From Galaxea fascicularis (lineage: Eukaryota; Cnidaria; Anthozoa; Scleractinia; Euphylliidae), in NCBI GenBank assembly GCA_948470475.1, contig OX419344.1, positions 18,272,225 through 18,336,224 on the forward strand: DNA of 64,000 nucleotides, written 5' to 3'. The notes beneath the pieces were generated by a model that was not told the DNA's origin, ran no database searches, and saw only the letters and a list, made by a program, of their open reading frames with translations. The position numbers and the translations under genes are program-made. Of this stretch, positions 49,701 through 60,802 are shown piece after piece. Every line of letters starts with the position of its first letter. Positions within the stretch are counted from its first letter, which is position 1.

Positions 49701-51155
49701 TATCATCCATCAACCTGGGCACCCACTGACACTTATTTATAAGTAACTGCAAGGTTGATATCAATCATTATGAACAGTTGTATAAAACATGCAAAATACA
49801 ATAAACACTCACTCAGACTAATAGTAAAAATAAAGCCTTACCTGAAATTTTGGCAGCAAATGTGTTAACTCTAGACCACAATGGAACATTTCAAGGTCAC
49901 CATATCTCACTTCACTGCAATTTAAAAATTTTATAGTAATCAGTATTCAGTATGACACCAAGGCTGTGCTCTAAGAAAAATACTAGGGGGCCCTTCGGGC
50001 ACCCAATCTTTTACGGTAGGGTGCCCGGAAGTCAAGCTTGGTAGCCCGGACAAAGCCATGACAAAGCCTGACAAAAAGGTTTTCCAAGAAAGAAGCTAAC
50101 TAAAGATTAATTCAAAGAAATTAATGCAGCGTATAGAAAGTATTCAGAGCATTTTGTTTCTGCATAACAAAAAAACAACAGCAGCTATTCTTTTAACACC
50201 AAACACTTAAACCTCTGATAAGCTCTGAGCCACAACCAGTTGCAAATGTAGTTGAGACATCTACCTTAATGAGACATCTCTTCACTGTGATATTGCACAT
50301 AATCTTACCCCCCTCTCCCCCTCTCCAATGTCGCTAGTTAAGCAATATCATGTACAAAACTGAGAAGAACAACATTGAATTGGGGAGACGGGTAAATGTT
50401 ATTCTATGACAAATTTATTTGTGATCCATTAAGTTCATAAAGCCATTTTTTCACAAAGTGTATCTGCAACATTTTTGCAACTGGTTGTAGCTTGAATTTC
50501 TTCAAAATGCCTTCTTTGCAGAGCACTTTACTGGTAGGCTACCAGCATTTTCAGAGGGGCTTACTATTGGAACCAGTTTCACAATTCCAGGAAAATGGTT
50601 AGGGACTTAGGCTTGGATTATTGTCAATGAGAATTTTACAGTTCTGCAGGACTGGTGCTTTACATGAATTACGTCAACAAAAGGATTAATTTTGTTTTAG
50701 TATTTAATTAATTTGTTGTTCCAGAACATATTCATCCCCTTCAAAGAGGTTTTTGGTTTGAGCCCCTTCCCTTCCCCACCTGTCTCAAAATTCCAGTTAA
50801 CTTTAAGAACTTTCCTCCGTGCAAAAGTTTGGCATTTGGACCACCACCACCTGGAAATTTCCAATGACCTTAAAAAGGAGAGGGATATGAATAGTTCTGA
50901 AACTGCACAATTCACAGATGCTGTTAAATGAGGCCACACCAACACAATTTCAGAGAAGTTCTCACCCTCTCCTCCCCTCATAAACATGTTACCGGTAGCT
51001 GCACTTTCGTTTGGAACAGAAATATTGCCTGAAGATAACTTACAGTCCATCCTCGAATGTCTTGTTTGTTGATCTCGGCACCACGTTCTAACAACTCTTC
51101 ACAAACTGCAACCCTTCCTTCTCTTGCTGCATACATGAGTGGCGTCATACGATAT
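46710..51155 (-). pseudogene. ASZ1: ASZ1/GASZ-like gene remnant (ankyrin, SAM, C-terminal membrane anchor), apparently decayed
   Basis: GASZ is a germline mitochondrial outer-membrane protein needed for piRNA biogenesis. Recognisable minus-strand exons: 51155-51044 (ankyrin repeat, MTPLMYAAREGR to GAEINKQDIRGWT); 49914-49842 (start of SAM, GDLEMFHCGLELTHLLPKFQ); 48425-48369 (EHKLTFDDFLNLTEKELDQ); 48192-48126 (GITQVGV, stop, TKILDAIREVHKK); 47736-47616 (helical, ANVSKHLTFIRSSVSYVQKH); 47464-47356 (LKEWNYSPTKQSVEAVDSL, then TGA); 46856-46710 (tail ending SLMFLTGVVTVALGAFLVHR with one membrane span). Lesions: TGA inside the third SAM exon; TGA inside 47464-47356; that exon out of phase with the preceding one; no GT donor after DQ at 48369; an inverted-repeat element inserted beside an acceptor; no further ankyrin exons found and a phase mismatch between the ankyrin and first SAM exons. 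Domain order and the SAM/tail resemblance support ASZ1. An intact paralogue elsewhere, or assembly errors, are alternatives. Confidence 0.62.
48433..49529. mobile_element. 1.1-kb inverted-repeat element inserted at an ASZ1-like splice acceptor
   Basis: Left end GGGCAATTCCAGAAAATATC and right end GATATTTTCTGGAATCGCCC are inverted. The arms extend about 130-150 bases through CACGGACGGCTT and C-rich CCTTCGGAATTCC-type units, and a possible AAT duplication flanks the element. No transposase ORF is seen in the middle, which instead holds two imperfect TTTTCTTGTGTTGTT copies (48806 and 48969). It splits the 3' splice region of the ASZ1-like exon that begins at 48425. Confidence 0.8.
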
Positions 51156-51316
51156 CTGAAAAAATGTTACACATGAAATGTTACAAAATCCGTGGTAAAA
51201 AATGTCAGAAACTGGACAAAAACTTTTCAATAAGGTTAAGGATAAAAGTCTGCATACAAGCCAACTGGCCAATCCGCCAGAGCTTAAAATCGCGATTTCT
51301 GTACATGTAGCCACCA

Positions 51317-52348
51317 AGGTTTTTTTGTGCGCTAACACCAGGGGTATTTTGGCAGTATTTGCTAGGCGTTCTCTCGCCCACTCCTTCCCAGACCTCGCGC
51401 GGACAAGGGGACAAGAGGGAACGCCTAGGGACTAGATCCTCTTTGCTTTGGACGCTTACTTTGCTTGGAAACTCCTAGATTCACTGAGCGTGTCAGTGAC
51501 AAAATCAATCAGATCTAGAGCAGAGCAATTTGATGAGGGTGAACTGGGCCTTTAAACAAGGCACGTGCACTGATTGATTGTCTGAAAGCATCAGGTAAAT
51601 TCCTTTAAGAGACAGGCCTGGAAATAAAGAACAATTAACGGAAGTGTTTCTGTTTGCTTTAGGCGTTCACTTTACTTGGTGACTTGCAGATCCACTGTGT
51701 GTATTACAAATTGGGATCTAGAGCTGTGGAAAGCAATCAGGGTGAATATGGGCTTTTAACTGAACAACCCCCCATTGATTGATTAATTGTCTGAAAGTAT
51801 GGCTACTGCACACTAGCTGACTTTTTGTCGGCCGACGAAAAATCTTCATTTGTCGGCTAGTGTGCGGTGAATTCAGACAAGTATGCGGACAAGATCGGAG
51901 TTTGTCGGGCGATATCTGATATCTGTGCCAGATCTCAAAACGTCTTGTCGGGCCTTGTCGGCCAGTGTGCGTTGGCTTGCGCGCGCCTCAACCAATTAGG
52001 AAACGTCATGAGGGTCAAGTGAATTTTCAATTTTCGCCACGTCAGTGGAATGGGCGCTATCTTGATTTTGGATGACTCGGTCCCAAGCGTCAACGCGGTT
52101 AGTCGCGACAAAAACTCGGCCAGTGAGCGGCAAGCTGATGGCCCGACAAATTTTAATCCGACAAAAAACTTGCAGTTCTACGACCTTAAGTCGGCTAGTT
52201 TGCGGCGGGCTTAAATTCCTTTCAGAAACATGCCTGTTGTCGTAAGTGAGATACACAAAATGAACATCGCTACTTCAGTGGAAATCTACCGTTTTAAAAA
52301 ATGTGGGGTACTGTAGATGAATAGTGTAAATATTGCATGAAGGACAAA
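51317..52348. repeat. Dispersed repeat, copy interrupted by a MITE
   Basis: Same order of blocks as 37475-38097 but with an insertion of about 410 bases between CTGAAAGTA and TAAATTCC. Near-identical elsewhere. Confidence 0.75.
51801..52210. mobile_element. MITE inside the dispersed repeat
   Basis: GGCTACTGCACACTAGCTGA with TTTTTGTCGGCCGAC at the left, and an imperfect inverse (GTCGGCTAGTTTGCGGCGGGC) at the right. Several internal TTGTCGG copies. The other copy of the host repeat shows the empty site. Confidence 0.7.
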
Positions 52349-53275
52349 TGAATGTTAAATGTTGCATAATACATACAAAGAATTAATTAAAGAAAACATA
52401 CGAAGCAAGCATTTCTACGTTTTACTCAATTATTTAAGTTTATGCACACTTACCAAAGCTCTCTTTTGCCTAAATTTGAAGGCTCGTTTTGATTCAAATT
52501 TCACGTTCAACGTAGAGGATTTCGATGTTCGTTTCTGTAAAACTAATACTAGACAATTTTCTGTGTCTTACAGTTAAAGCTTTAATTAAAGTCTACAAAT
52601 CTCTGGACCCTACTACAGTTGAATGCAGTTCTATTTCTGGCCTGTCAGGAAAAAAGCTTGTCTTTGTATATATAGAATTTGCTATGATTAAAAAGTGCGT
52701 CTTTTTTCCCGTGACCTTCGCGTTGATGTTGTACTAACAAAAACAAAAACAAATAAAAAAAAATTCAGAAGGAACAGTGCTTGCACGATTTCTTGAAGCG
52801 TTTATTTGTTGTCTGTTTGAAAGAACGACGTCAGACATTTTATTAATCAAACCTTATTTTTCTCGTAGTGTAAGAATGTACGGTACATTTAAGAAAAAAA
52901 TAATGATTCAGTGCAAGGCGGCTTTCGCGTAAAAGGGAGAAGTTATAACAACTAAAAAATTCACTTGTATAAAGCCGAATTAGCTGCAACGGGTGAGTTA
53001 AGATCTTCTTGATTCTTTCTGTGTTACATTCTGGGCACTAAAGTATTGGTTGCGTCTGAATATTAAAGCTGTATTAAACTTTGAAATAGCAGAGTTATTA
53101 TTCAATCGGTGGTGAAGAGAAATCAATAAGTTTTCAGTTTGCGAAAATGCTTTTTATCACCTTTTATCTGAATGCAGCAGAAAAAATTTGGAATCCTCAA
53201 ACAGGCGAAAACCTACGTCGAAAAGTAAATGAAGACATGCACAAAATGCGATCCGCCGATGGATGAAATATTTTA

Positions 53276-53673
53276 GGCTGCGTTCACACTTGGTGTCCGA
53301 GCACTAGTGCCCGGGCACCGGCATAAAATGGTGCTGTGTCCAGACATTGGGCCGCCCGATATGTTGATATGTTCACATTCACTCCGTCGGACGCCATTTT
53401 GAAATCTAGACTACCCTTGAGCATAGCAAGGAATTGTGGGTACGCAAAGCAGTGGTTTGTGGGTAAGGTGCCAGGGAATTAACGAAAAACGTGTGCACAC
53501 AAGGAATCAGTGCCCAGTTCAGTGCCCGAGTACAAGGTCGAAACCTTGTACTCGGGCAACATACCCGTGCCCGAATTCTGGCCCGGGTACTTGAAAAAAA
53601 GGAGCGTTCACATTAGTGCCCATCAAGAAATGTACACGGGCACCGTGCTCGGGCACCAAGTGTGAACGCAGCC
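53276..53673. mobile_element. PIF/Harbinger-type MITE (TTA target site)
   Basis: GGCTGCGTTCACACTTGGTG and its complement CACCAAGTGTGAACGCAGCC are the ends, flanked by TTA at 53273-53275 and 53674-53676. The inside is rich in GTGCCCGGGCAC-like palindromic pieces. No transposase. Confidence 0.85.
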
Positions 53674-53676
53674 TTA

Positions 53677-56479
53677 GTCGTTACGAGTTGTTTTTAATTT
53701 TCCTCGCGTTCACCATAGCGATAAAACCCCTATTGAAGCTCAAGCTAATTTTCTTTTTCGGGACACCTCACACCTCCGCTAGAGTTCAATTAATTATTTT
53801 GTATATCTTTGAGTTCTTACAGTTAGATCACGATGGTGTTGTCATTGTCTTGAGCCTACTTCACTTCATAATTTTCGGTGAGTCACACAGATAATCTAAG
53901 AGTTGCATATTTGTACGCCTCGGTTTGTCGATCGTTCACTGTAGAAGACTTTTTTCTACCAAAACTTCACTTGATAGTTTCTGAATTTCTATGGATCGAA
54001 AGTTCATTTGTTACCATGTAGACCTATGAAGACCTATTATTTGTGGTATAAGTGGCTTTCCTCAAATTCCTGAGCAACTTCACGAACGATTTGTTCCGCC
54101 AGTTTGTTTCCCGGTTACTGAGTTATTTTCACCTTACTAAGTGTGTTAAATTTAACCTTTACTTTATTCCTGGGATAGTGCTAATCGTTCTTGGAAACGC
54201 AATCTAACCGGAGGATAAATTTTATTCCTCCATTAGCAAGAACGTGTCCACCCTTCAGTGATCAATAATTTATCCAATAGAGGAACTTGCGATCGGAGAA
54301 GTCCTGCGGGATGGCTCATGATTGCCTTAGTTAAATTACTGGATTGTTCTTTACTTCTGTTTCTTTTTTGGTGGATTTTGTTATATTGTGTGAAGACTGT
54401 GAAATCACATTCACGAGTCATATCGTTTTTATTCACTATTATTGTCAACTTTATTAAGTTTGCTCTCTCAGATCGAGAGTTTAAAGTAACATGAACTGCT
54501 AAAATAATGGTATACAAAGTAAATTTCACCTGTCTTGGATAATCTGTTTATGAATTTAAAAATTTTTTGAGAGAAGACAAAGAATGGGAATCACCACTAG
54601 TTTGATACCCGTTCTTAATCTGATATTAAAGTTTAGCCAACAATTTGCAGCCTTAAATTTGTTCAATGCAGTATGTCATGAGGATTTCCAAGCATCTCAA
54701 AGTTAGTTTAAATTAAGTTTGCTTCATTAATATTAACCATTGTCTTCAATCCATTGTTTGGTGCTTTGAGATCCACTTAGTATATAAACATACGTTTTCT
54801 TGTATTTGACGTATCACATAATTTATCCATGAATGGAAAGAGAGTTATCACATGGACCTTAGTTTTAAATGTTCATCAGAACTGAACCCTGGTAAAATTC
54901 GCACTATTTTAAGGGTTGTCCTTTGCAGTGATTTGAGCCTTAGCGGGCTCTTCTACGATGGGTACCAGTAGTAGGTGATTCGTTTACAATAGTTTGTGTG
55001 TATGGGAGACTTCTTTGAATCGCTTGTCGGAGCAGCCGGCGACTCCGTATCCTGACCGGTTGTTTATTTTGCTCTGTTACCTTGTGAGCATGTGCAGCGA
55101 ACTTGATTTGGCACATAAATTAGTGAATACTTATCTGTATCTCTGTATGCTTTCACTTTCATGAGCACCATTTGCTCCAAGTACACCCTGTGCAATCTGA
55201 ATAAAATTTGGTCAATTCTAGCAGTATCCCAATACTGCACTGAACATGACTGTGAACATAACAGGACGAAAAAACACAGGAAAGGACACTGTCTTCGTCC
55301 GCGACATTGATGACCACTTTCAGTAATTGAAATGAAAACTCTATTGAAAAAGTAATAAATTTACGTGCTCGTGATGGAGTGCGACAGGGCGGGACAACGA
55401 GATCTGAGCGCGCACAATTCGGCAGCTACTGCCGCGGATCCTACATGCTATTTACACAAAATCATCGCCCACGAAAAACATCACGACCGCCTGCTTGATC
55501 GCATGTTGTGTAACAAATATCTGAAGCGCCCATGCCTCACATGGTCACGGACAGTCTGTCAACAATAGTTCTGCTATCCACTAAGGCTACTGTAGCAAAA
55601 CAACAACAACAACAACAACAACAAAAGGTGAAAAACATATACACGTTCGAAAACGGATTTTTTTAAGAAATTGTAAGTCAGGAAGTACCTTGCCCTCCGT
55701 TACCTTTTCCTCATTGACACACGGATTAATTCCCAGTTTTATGAATTCTGAGCAATCCCAAAGTTTTTTTTATTCTTGCCGGTCAGTTGGTGTCCAAACA
55801 AAAAAAAATGTCCAAAAATTAGTCCTGTTCAATTGCTTTTCATCGTGGAACTGGCAACGTTTATGAGGGAATCCAGGCTATTAACCATTGAGAAAGATAC
55901 ACGGATGTTGTTTGAAAGTCCATCGGCTATCGCTTCAAAACGAGGCCGCTTGAGGACATGATTTGCAATCTTGTGATCGTTTTCCAGGTGCCTCGTCAAT
56001 CCAAACAAAAGAACCGTTTGGGCAGATTTTGCAGTACGTGGCCACACGTCCAATATCTTCAGAGTAATAACCACCTGAAGGACGTAAAACAGGTGGTAAA
56101 TATCTTATGAAACGTACAGAAAGTAGAGACGGATCAAGGATTAGATCTCAGTGGTGCGGTGGTTGAATCAACGAGAGCTCTGTGAGCCAAGTCGGGCAAG
56201 TGGTATAAGAGTAGCTAGAGGTTCGTGTTGACTGATAGCCAAGGCTTGAGGAAATGACGATTTTTATTCGTCTAGCTAACAGTAAGATCATATGTCGAAG
56301 TTAAGTGATAGCTGAAAGATGACTAAATTGTTAACCGCACCATGCCTTATCTTTCTGCTTCTTCAGTATTTATCATGCACGAATGGAAGTAATTATAAGG
56401 TAACAATTAAATTAACAAATTAATAATAAAAATATTAAAAGTGTATTTAAAGCTAAGGTGCATCATAAACAGAACGCAT
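53677..56479. other. Intergenic DNA, no gene recognised
   Basis: Short ORFs with hydrophobic stretches (53616-53894 and 54258-54494) and a 67-codon ORF at 55365-55568 show no recognisable family or splice context. A segment at 55776-56074 has open frames on both strands and may be an old repeat. Confidence 0.35.
55599..55625. repeat. (AAC)n microsatellite
   Basis: Nine CAA/AAC units following GTAGCAAAA. Confidence 0.9.
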
Positions 56480-56875
56480 TCTTAACTGTTCCTTAATTGT
56501 AATGCAGGTCATTCCATAGCTTTGATGCGCAAAGGGAAAAGGCTCTGTCGCCATATAATTTCGTCTTGGAAAAAGGTACAGCTAAAAATTTCTAAGATGA
56601 CCTGTGGTTACGCTCAGGAGCATAAAACTGTCATCCACTTACCAAGAATACCATTCACACATGACTGAATGGTTTGAACCGACTTATCTCTATGTTCAAA
56701 CGAAGTTGATTCAAAGAACAGACAGATATATGTGTCATCGGCGTACAGATGGTATTTGACACCACGTTCTCGTAAAATGTCTCCAAGGGGTGCAGTATAT
56801 AAAACATACAAGATTGGGCCGTGGACGGATCCCTGGGCCGGGGTACACCAGCAAACTCTAGATTACGACATAAAG
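56480..56875 (-). mobile_element. CR1/L2-like LINE remnant, internally deleted
   Basis: Minus strand. GVP followed after a frame slip by VLYTAPLGDILRERGVKYHL and YADDTYICLFFESTS gives RT motifs B and C. Further along, KTKLYGDRAFSLCASKLWND matches the C-terminal block of the same ORF family. The stretch between them is much shorter than in an intact element and frames are broken, so this is a decayed, internally deleted copy. Confidence 0.75.
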
Positions 56876-59800
56876 AGGTACTTTTGCCTTATGGTTACAT
56901 ACTGTTACATACTGTCATGCTTAGCAACATGGCAGTTAAAATTTAGCTTAGAGTAAAATGCGTCCGTAAATCTCAGACAAACAAAGAGAGTATTAACGAT
57001 AAAAAAGAAATTCAAATATAAATTGGAGCAACAACTGGCGCAAAGAAACAAAACGTGATATTTCGTAGAGATCATAAACCACGCATTTATTAATGTAAGC
57101 TTAAGGATATTTGAACTTGCAGGGTAAAACTAAGCTTCCTCTAAAACAATCGTTGTATGTATCCTCTCACAAACCGTCGCGTTCAAAGGAAATCGCTCAT
57201 ATGTTGGCAGCTACCGCATATATGTGACTATTTTTTGACTGTTCGTCGATTACCGTTGAGTTGCCCCTGCTGATTGCCCTGAATTGGTCCTGCTACACAC
57301 ATTGACATGATCAGCAGCCGTCATTTTGTCCTGAAACCTCATTCAGGCGCAATCAAACCACAATTAGGATTTTCTGGTTCCGGTTTTGGATTCTTCCAGA
57401 GCGTCCGTTGCCCGTTTCGCTGGTCAAGGGTCACGCAGGCTCTGGGGACGAGATTGGCAGACAGCAATAAGCCGATTACTGCGCTTACGCACATTCACGA
57501 CTTAAAAATGAGACTGCGTTGAGCTCAATGAGAATTTTACGAAATCACAGCCCTACCTGGATACTTTGAATTTTGACCTCTTTCAGATCCAGTAACAGAT
57601 TGTGGGACATTTGTCACCTCAGTAGATTTCAAAGGGTTATGTCAGGGTACGTTTCTTTGGGAAAATCCAAATCCGGATTCTTAGATCCAAAAACGGATTT
57701 TGCGTTTCTTTACCAGAATCAAAAAAAAAAAAAATACTCACAATTTTTTAGCAATAACCTATGCAAAATATGCAAAATTTGATGAACATTACCAACGAAA
57801 TTTTATTGGCTTTTAAATTTGAGTTGACAGAGGAATATCCAAAAGCCAACATTACTAGACAAACAAGAAAAGTGAGGTTTGAATCTCACTGTGGTTTTTT
57901 GCTGCTGGTAGAGGGGTGGCTGTGCAATAAAGACACCACCTTTTGACGTTAAGCAAGGGGGATGCAGGCAACATGCAACATCTATATTGTGGTTTGGTGG
58001 GTCCTGTTCGAGTGTAGTAGTTTTGACCACTTCCCTTACTTGTACTTTTTGCTGCTTCTCAATTTTCCGCTTCTTGATTGAATTGCTTTTGCCACCGACT
58101 GCCACGCATCATTTGGTTCAGAAGACCAGATTGATAGCCGGTTGACCGACGGTTTGCGAGGAAAATCTACTTGGTCTCGATCCCGCAGAAACCGAGCCTT
58201 CTTCCCTTTGACTGCTATTATGTTGGCTGGCAGAAAACACTATTTGTAATTCACTAGAATTGGAGCGTCTCAATTATTCCCCCACAATTTGTCTAATGAT
58301 GCCACCATTACACAATACAGTCGTCAACATTTGCCAACATGACAACACGTGCAACAGAAAGCACTAGATAACATCAACCCATTATCCTCCCTGAATTAAC
58401 TATTATCGTTAACTCTCAAATTGCCTTGAATTTACTGATATCGTTCATTTAGAAAACTGACAGTCTGAAACGAATTTAAAAGGAGAATCCTCAATGTGCG
58501 GACAGGGTAACGGGGTCCAACACAGTGGCGATCCTTTCTTACTTCCTGAGCTCCAATTCAGAGACCAACGTCTTGTTCCTCCTTACAATTTCAGTTCTTG
58601 ATGGAAAATACAGGGTGTGAAATCCTGCTTGGGAGTAATGTGACGGATACGTAAACATTGTAAGTTGAGATAAAAACAATAAGGAAGCCAAAGAGGTAAC
58701 ATTCTGTATTTTCCAAATTAATCCCAGGAAGCTCAAATGTTCATTTTTCAGCTGATATTACTATCATTATTACGTTTAGATTGAATAAGCATGTGAAGCT
58801 ACGGGGGAGGGGTGAGGTAATTCCTTTCAATGTTTCACTTCTTGCTCGAAGAAACCTCTCGAGATTTATAAAAGGACAAGGTGTTTCACCGCTCATGCAA
58901 GTTGATTCCACTATTTCAGTCAGCGTATCGCCATGTATTAATCAACAACAGTACGGTGGCCTTTAATGGCACGATGCCACACGAATCTTTCGTGAACTGG
59001 TCGAACATCAAAAGACTACGTAACAGTTTTGCTTTTTCTATGCCCAGAGATGGTTATCAAAAAAACCGGTTGCTTTTTAATTGTGCCAAATTGAAATCAA
59101 AGTGAAGAGAGTTGAATTCACGCTCTGGGTACGGGTCACTCAGCCACACATTGCACTGAAACAAGGATTACGGTTTGCCATATGAATAAAGTTTGTAGGA
59201 TGGGGTAATCGATTTTAAGTTATCATCATTGGTGAATAAGAGTCAAGGCTTAGAACTATTCGTGCGCAATTGTATGCACCCGTCTGGGCATGCAAGTTAT
59301 TTCCATGACAGAAGGCGTGTACGCCTTTTTCCAAAATAGCCGGAATTTTAATATTATCCTTGCCTCATTCAAGGTAAAACATTCTTTTGATCTTAAGAAC
59401 GATGCAACAAGGGCTAATTTAAATCAAATCAAAAGATTATTAATATAGGAACCATTTTGGAATAAGGTGTGTGGAATCCAACTGCAGACAAAAGGTTATA
59501 CAAATAAAAAGTGTCACGGTTAGTGACTGTTTGACTTCCAAACAATCGGCACTGTGATTAAATTTTCAATGGCACGAGTCGACAGACTCGTATAGACTCT
59601 GTAAATTCCATGAAAATTGAACAAAAATAGTTCAGTATTTTTATTTGTTTTCGTACAAGTATATATCTCAGATTTTCAAAAAAGCCCTTTGTTCATTTGA
59701 TTACGAATTTTGTTTTGGTGGACGGTTGTTAAAATATCACGGTAGGCTTGCATGCTAATTACAGTTAGTAAAGTTGAAAAGAGACTTTCTTTGCAACAAA

Positions 59801-59965
59801 GGTGTTGGTCATACAGTGTTAATAGTGTTAGCACAAGTGGATTAAGTAGAGCTGGAGCAACGCATATGCAAGAGTCGGTAGCTATGAGTTAACACTCATT
59901 CTCAGTTAGTACTTGGCTTGGGTCGAGCCGATTTGTCCTAAAATTCCCACGGCCTGCTCCCGTCT
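56876..59965. other. Intergenic DNA, no gene recognised
   Basis: Only the short CGGATTTT repeat and ORFs under 101 codons, none with recognisable motifs. Confidence 0.35.
57655..57722. repeat. CGGATTTT dispersed repeat, copy 2
   Basis: GGGAAAATCCAAATCCGGAT and AAAAACGGATTTTGCGTTTC; a shorter version of the intronic repeat at 17620-17790. Confidence 0.55.
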
Positions 59966-60120
59966 GGCCTTGTAGCTCAGTCGGTAGAGCAACGGTGATC
60001 TAAATCCGAAGGTCGTGGGTTCGATTCCCACCCAGGTCAGAGATTTTTTTCTCTGTCCTTGGGTTAGTTAGTCCCTGATGCTGTTGATCAGCGATGGTTT
60101 CTAATTATTCATTCATCACA
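59966..60120 (+). mobile_element. tRNA-derived SINE
   Basis: GGCCTTGTAGCTCAGTCGGT, AGAGCAACGGTGATCTAAAT and GGGTTCGATTCCCACCC give well-preserved A and B boxes. The anticodon arm cannot form five pairs and the acceptor has a mismatch. The body begins CAGAGATTTTTTTCTCTGTC. A SINE rather than a working tRNA gene. Confidence 0.75.
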
Positions 60121-60654
60121 CTTGCAGTAGTGTAAGACCTCATTTGATGTCTTCATACATATAAAAAAATCTTCATTTTCGTAAGCTTAGAGGAGGTCTG
60201 AGTTACAGTTCTTACAGATTGGAAAAGATTTCAGGATTTAACTTAAGGTTTTCAGTTTATCCGTTTATCATTCCTCTTATTTAAAGATCGAGCTAGCTGC
60301 TCCAAATTTTTGTATTTCCCCTCAGGGTTTCTATTTTCGTTCCAAGGACTTAATTAATTGATTTTAGCCCTCGATCCTCACACCACTTGAATAATAATAT
60401 CTCAATGGTTTGCTCATCCAAGCGAATCGCGTGAGAAAGCAGAACATGAACACAATAGAATATGTTTAAGTCCCATTTGAAAAGCTTGGTCCTCGTCTGA
60501 ATTGAAGCTTCAAGTGGTTCAAGTCCTGGAGTTTTCATTGATGTTTCTTTTTTTTTTCTTTTTTTTTTTGACAAAGTATGCTCCCTCATAAACCAATTTT
60601 ATGGGATTTAAAAAAAACTCTGATGCTGGATTATTCTTAAGTCTCTCTTTTCAG

Positions 60655-60802
60655 CAAGCCTGATAGCTTAGACACGGAGAACACCATCGCAAGCTATCCG
60701 GCCTTCAGCTTTGCGGAGCGGTCAGCGAATACGTCGGTGCTTTACAGAGGTCACGTTCTTCTGAAGGAAAAGGACAAATTGTTTTACTGCCATGCCAATT
60801 AA
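60655..60802 (+). CDS. Putative terminal coding exon of an unrecognised plus-strand gene
   Basis: A pyrimidine-rich acceptor (CTCTCTTTTCAG at 60643-60654) is followed by an open stretch of 48 codons ending in TAA. It includes KPDSLDTENTIASYPAFSF, AERSANTSVLYRGHVLL and a Lys-rich end KEKDKLFYCHAN. Codon use and composition look coding, and the frame starts one base into the exon (phase 2 intron). Upstream exons were not identified in the window, and a SINE lies about 490 bases upstream. The family was not recognised. It may be an isolated chance exon, but the balanced residue composition, good acceptor and clean stop argue for a real 3' terminal exon. Confidence 0.4.

Noticed and set aside
54233..54529. 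Membrane or coiled-coil protein ORFs on both strands
   Set aside because: Hydrophobic composition follows AT-rich DNA; no start context, splice sites or family resemblance.
59966..60039. tRNA gene
   Set aside because: A and B boxes are good, but the anticodon stem cannot pair properly, the acceptor has a mismatch and a SINE body follows.
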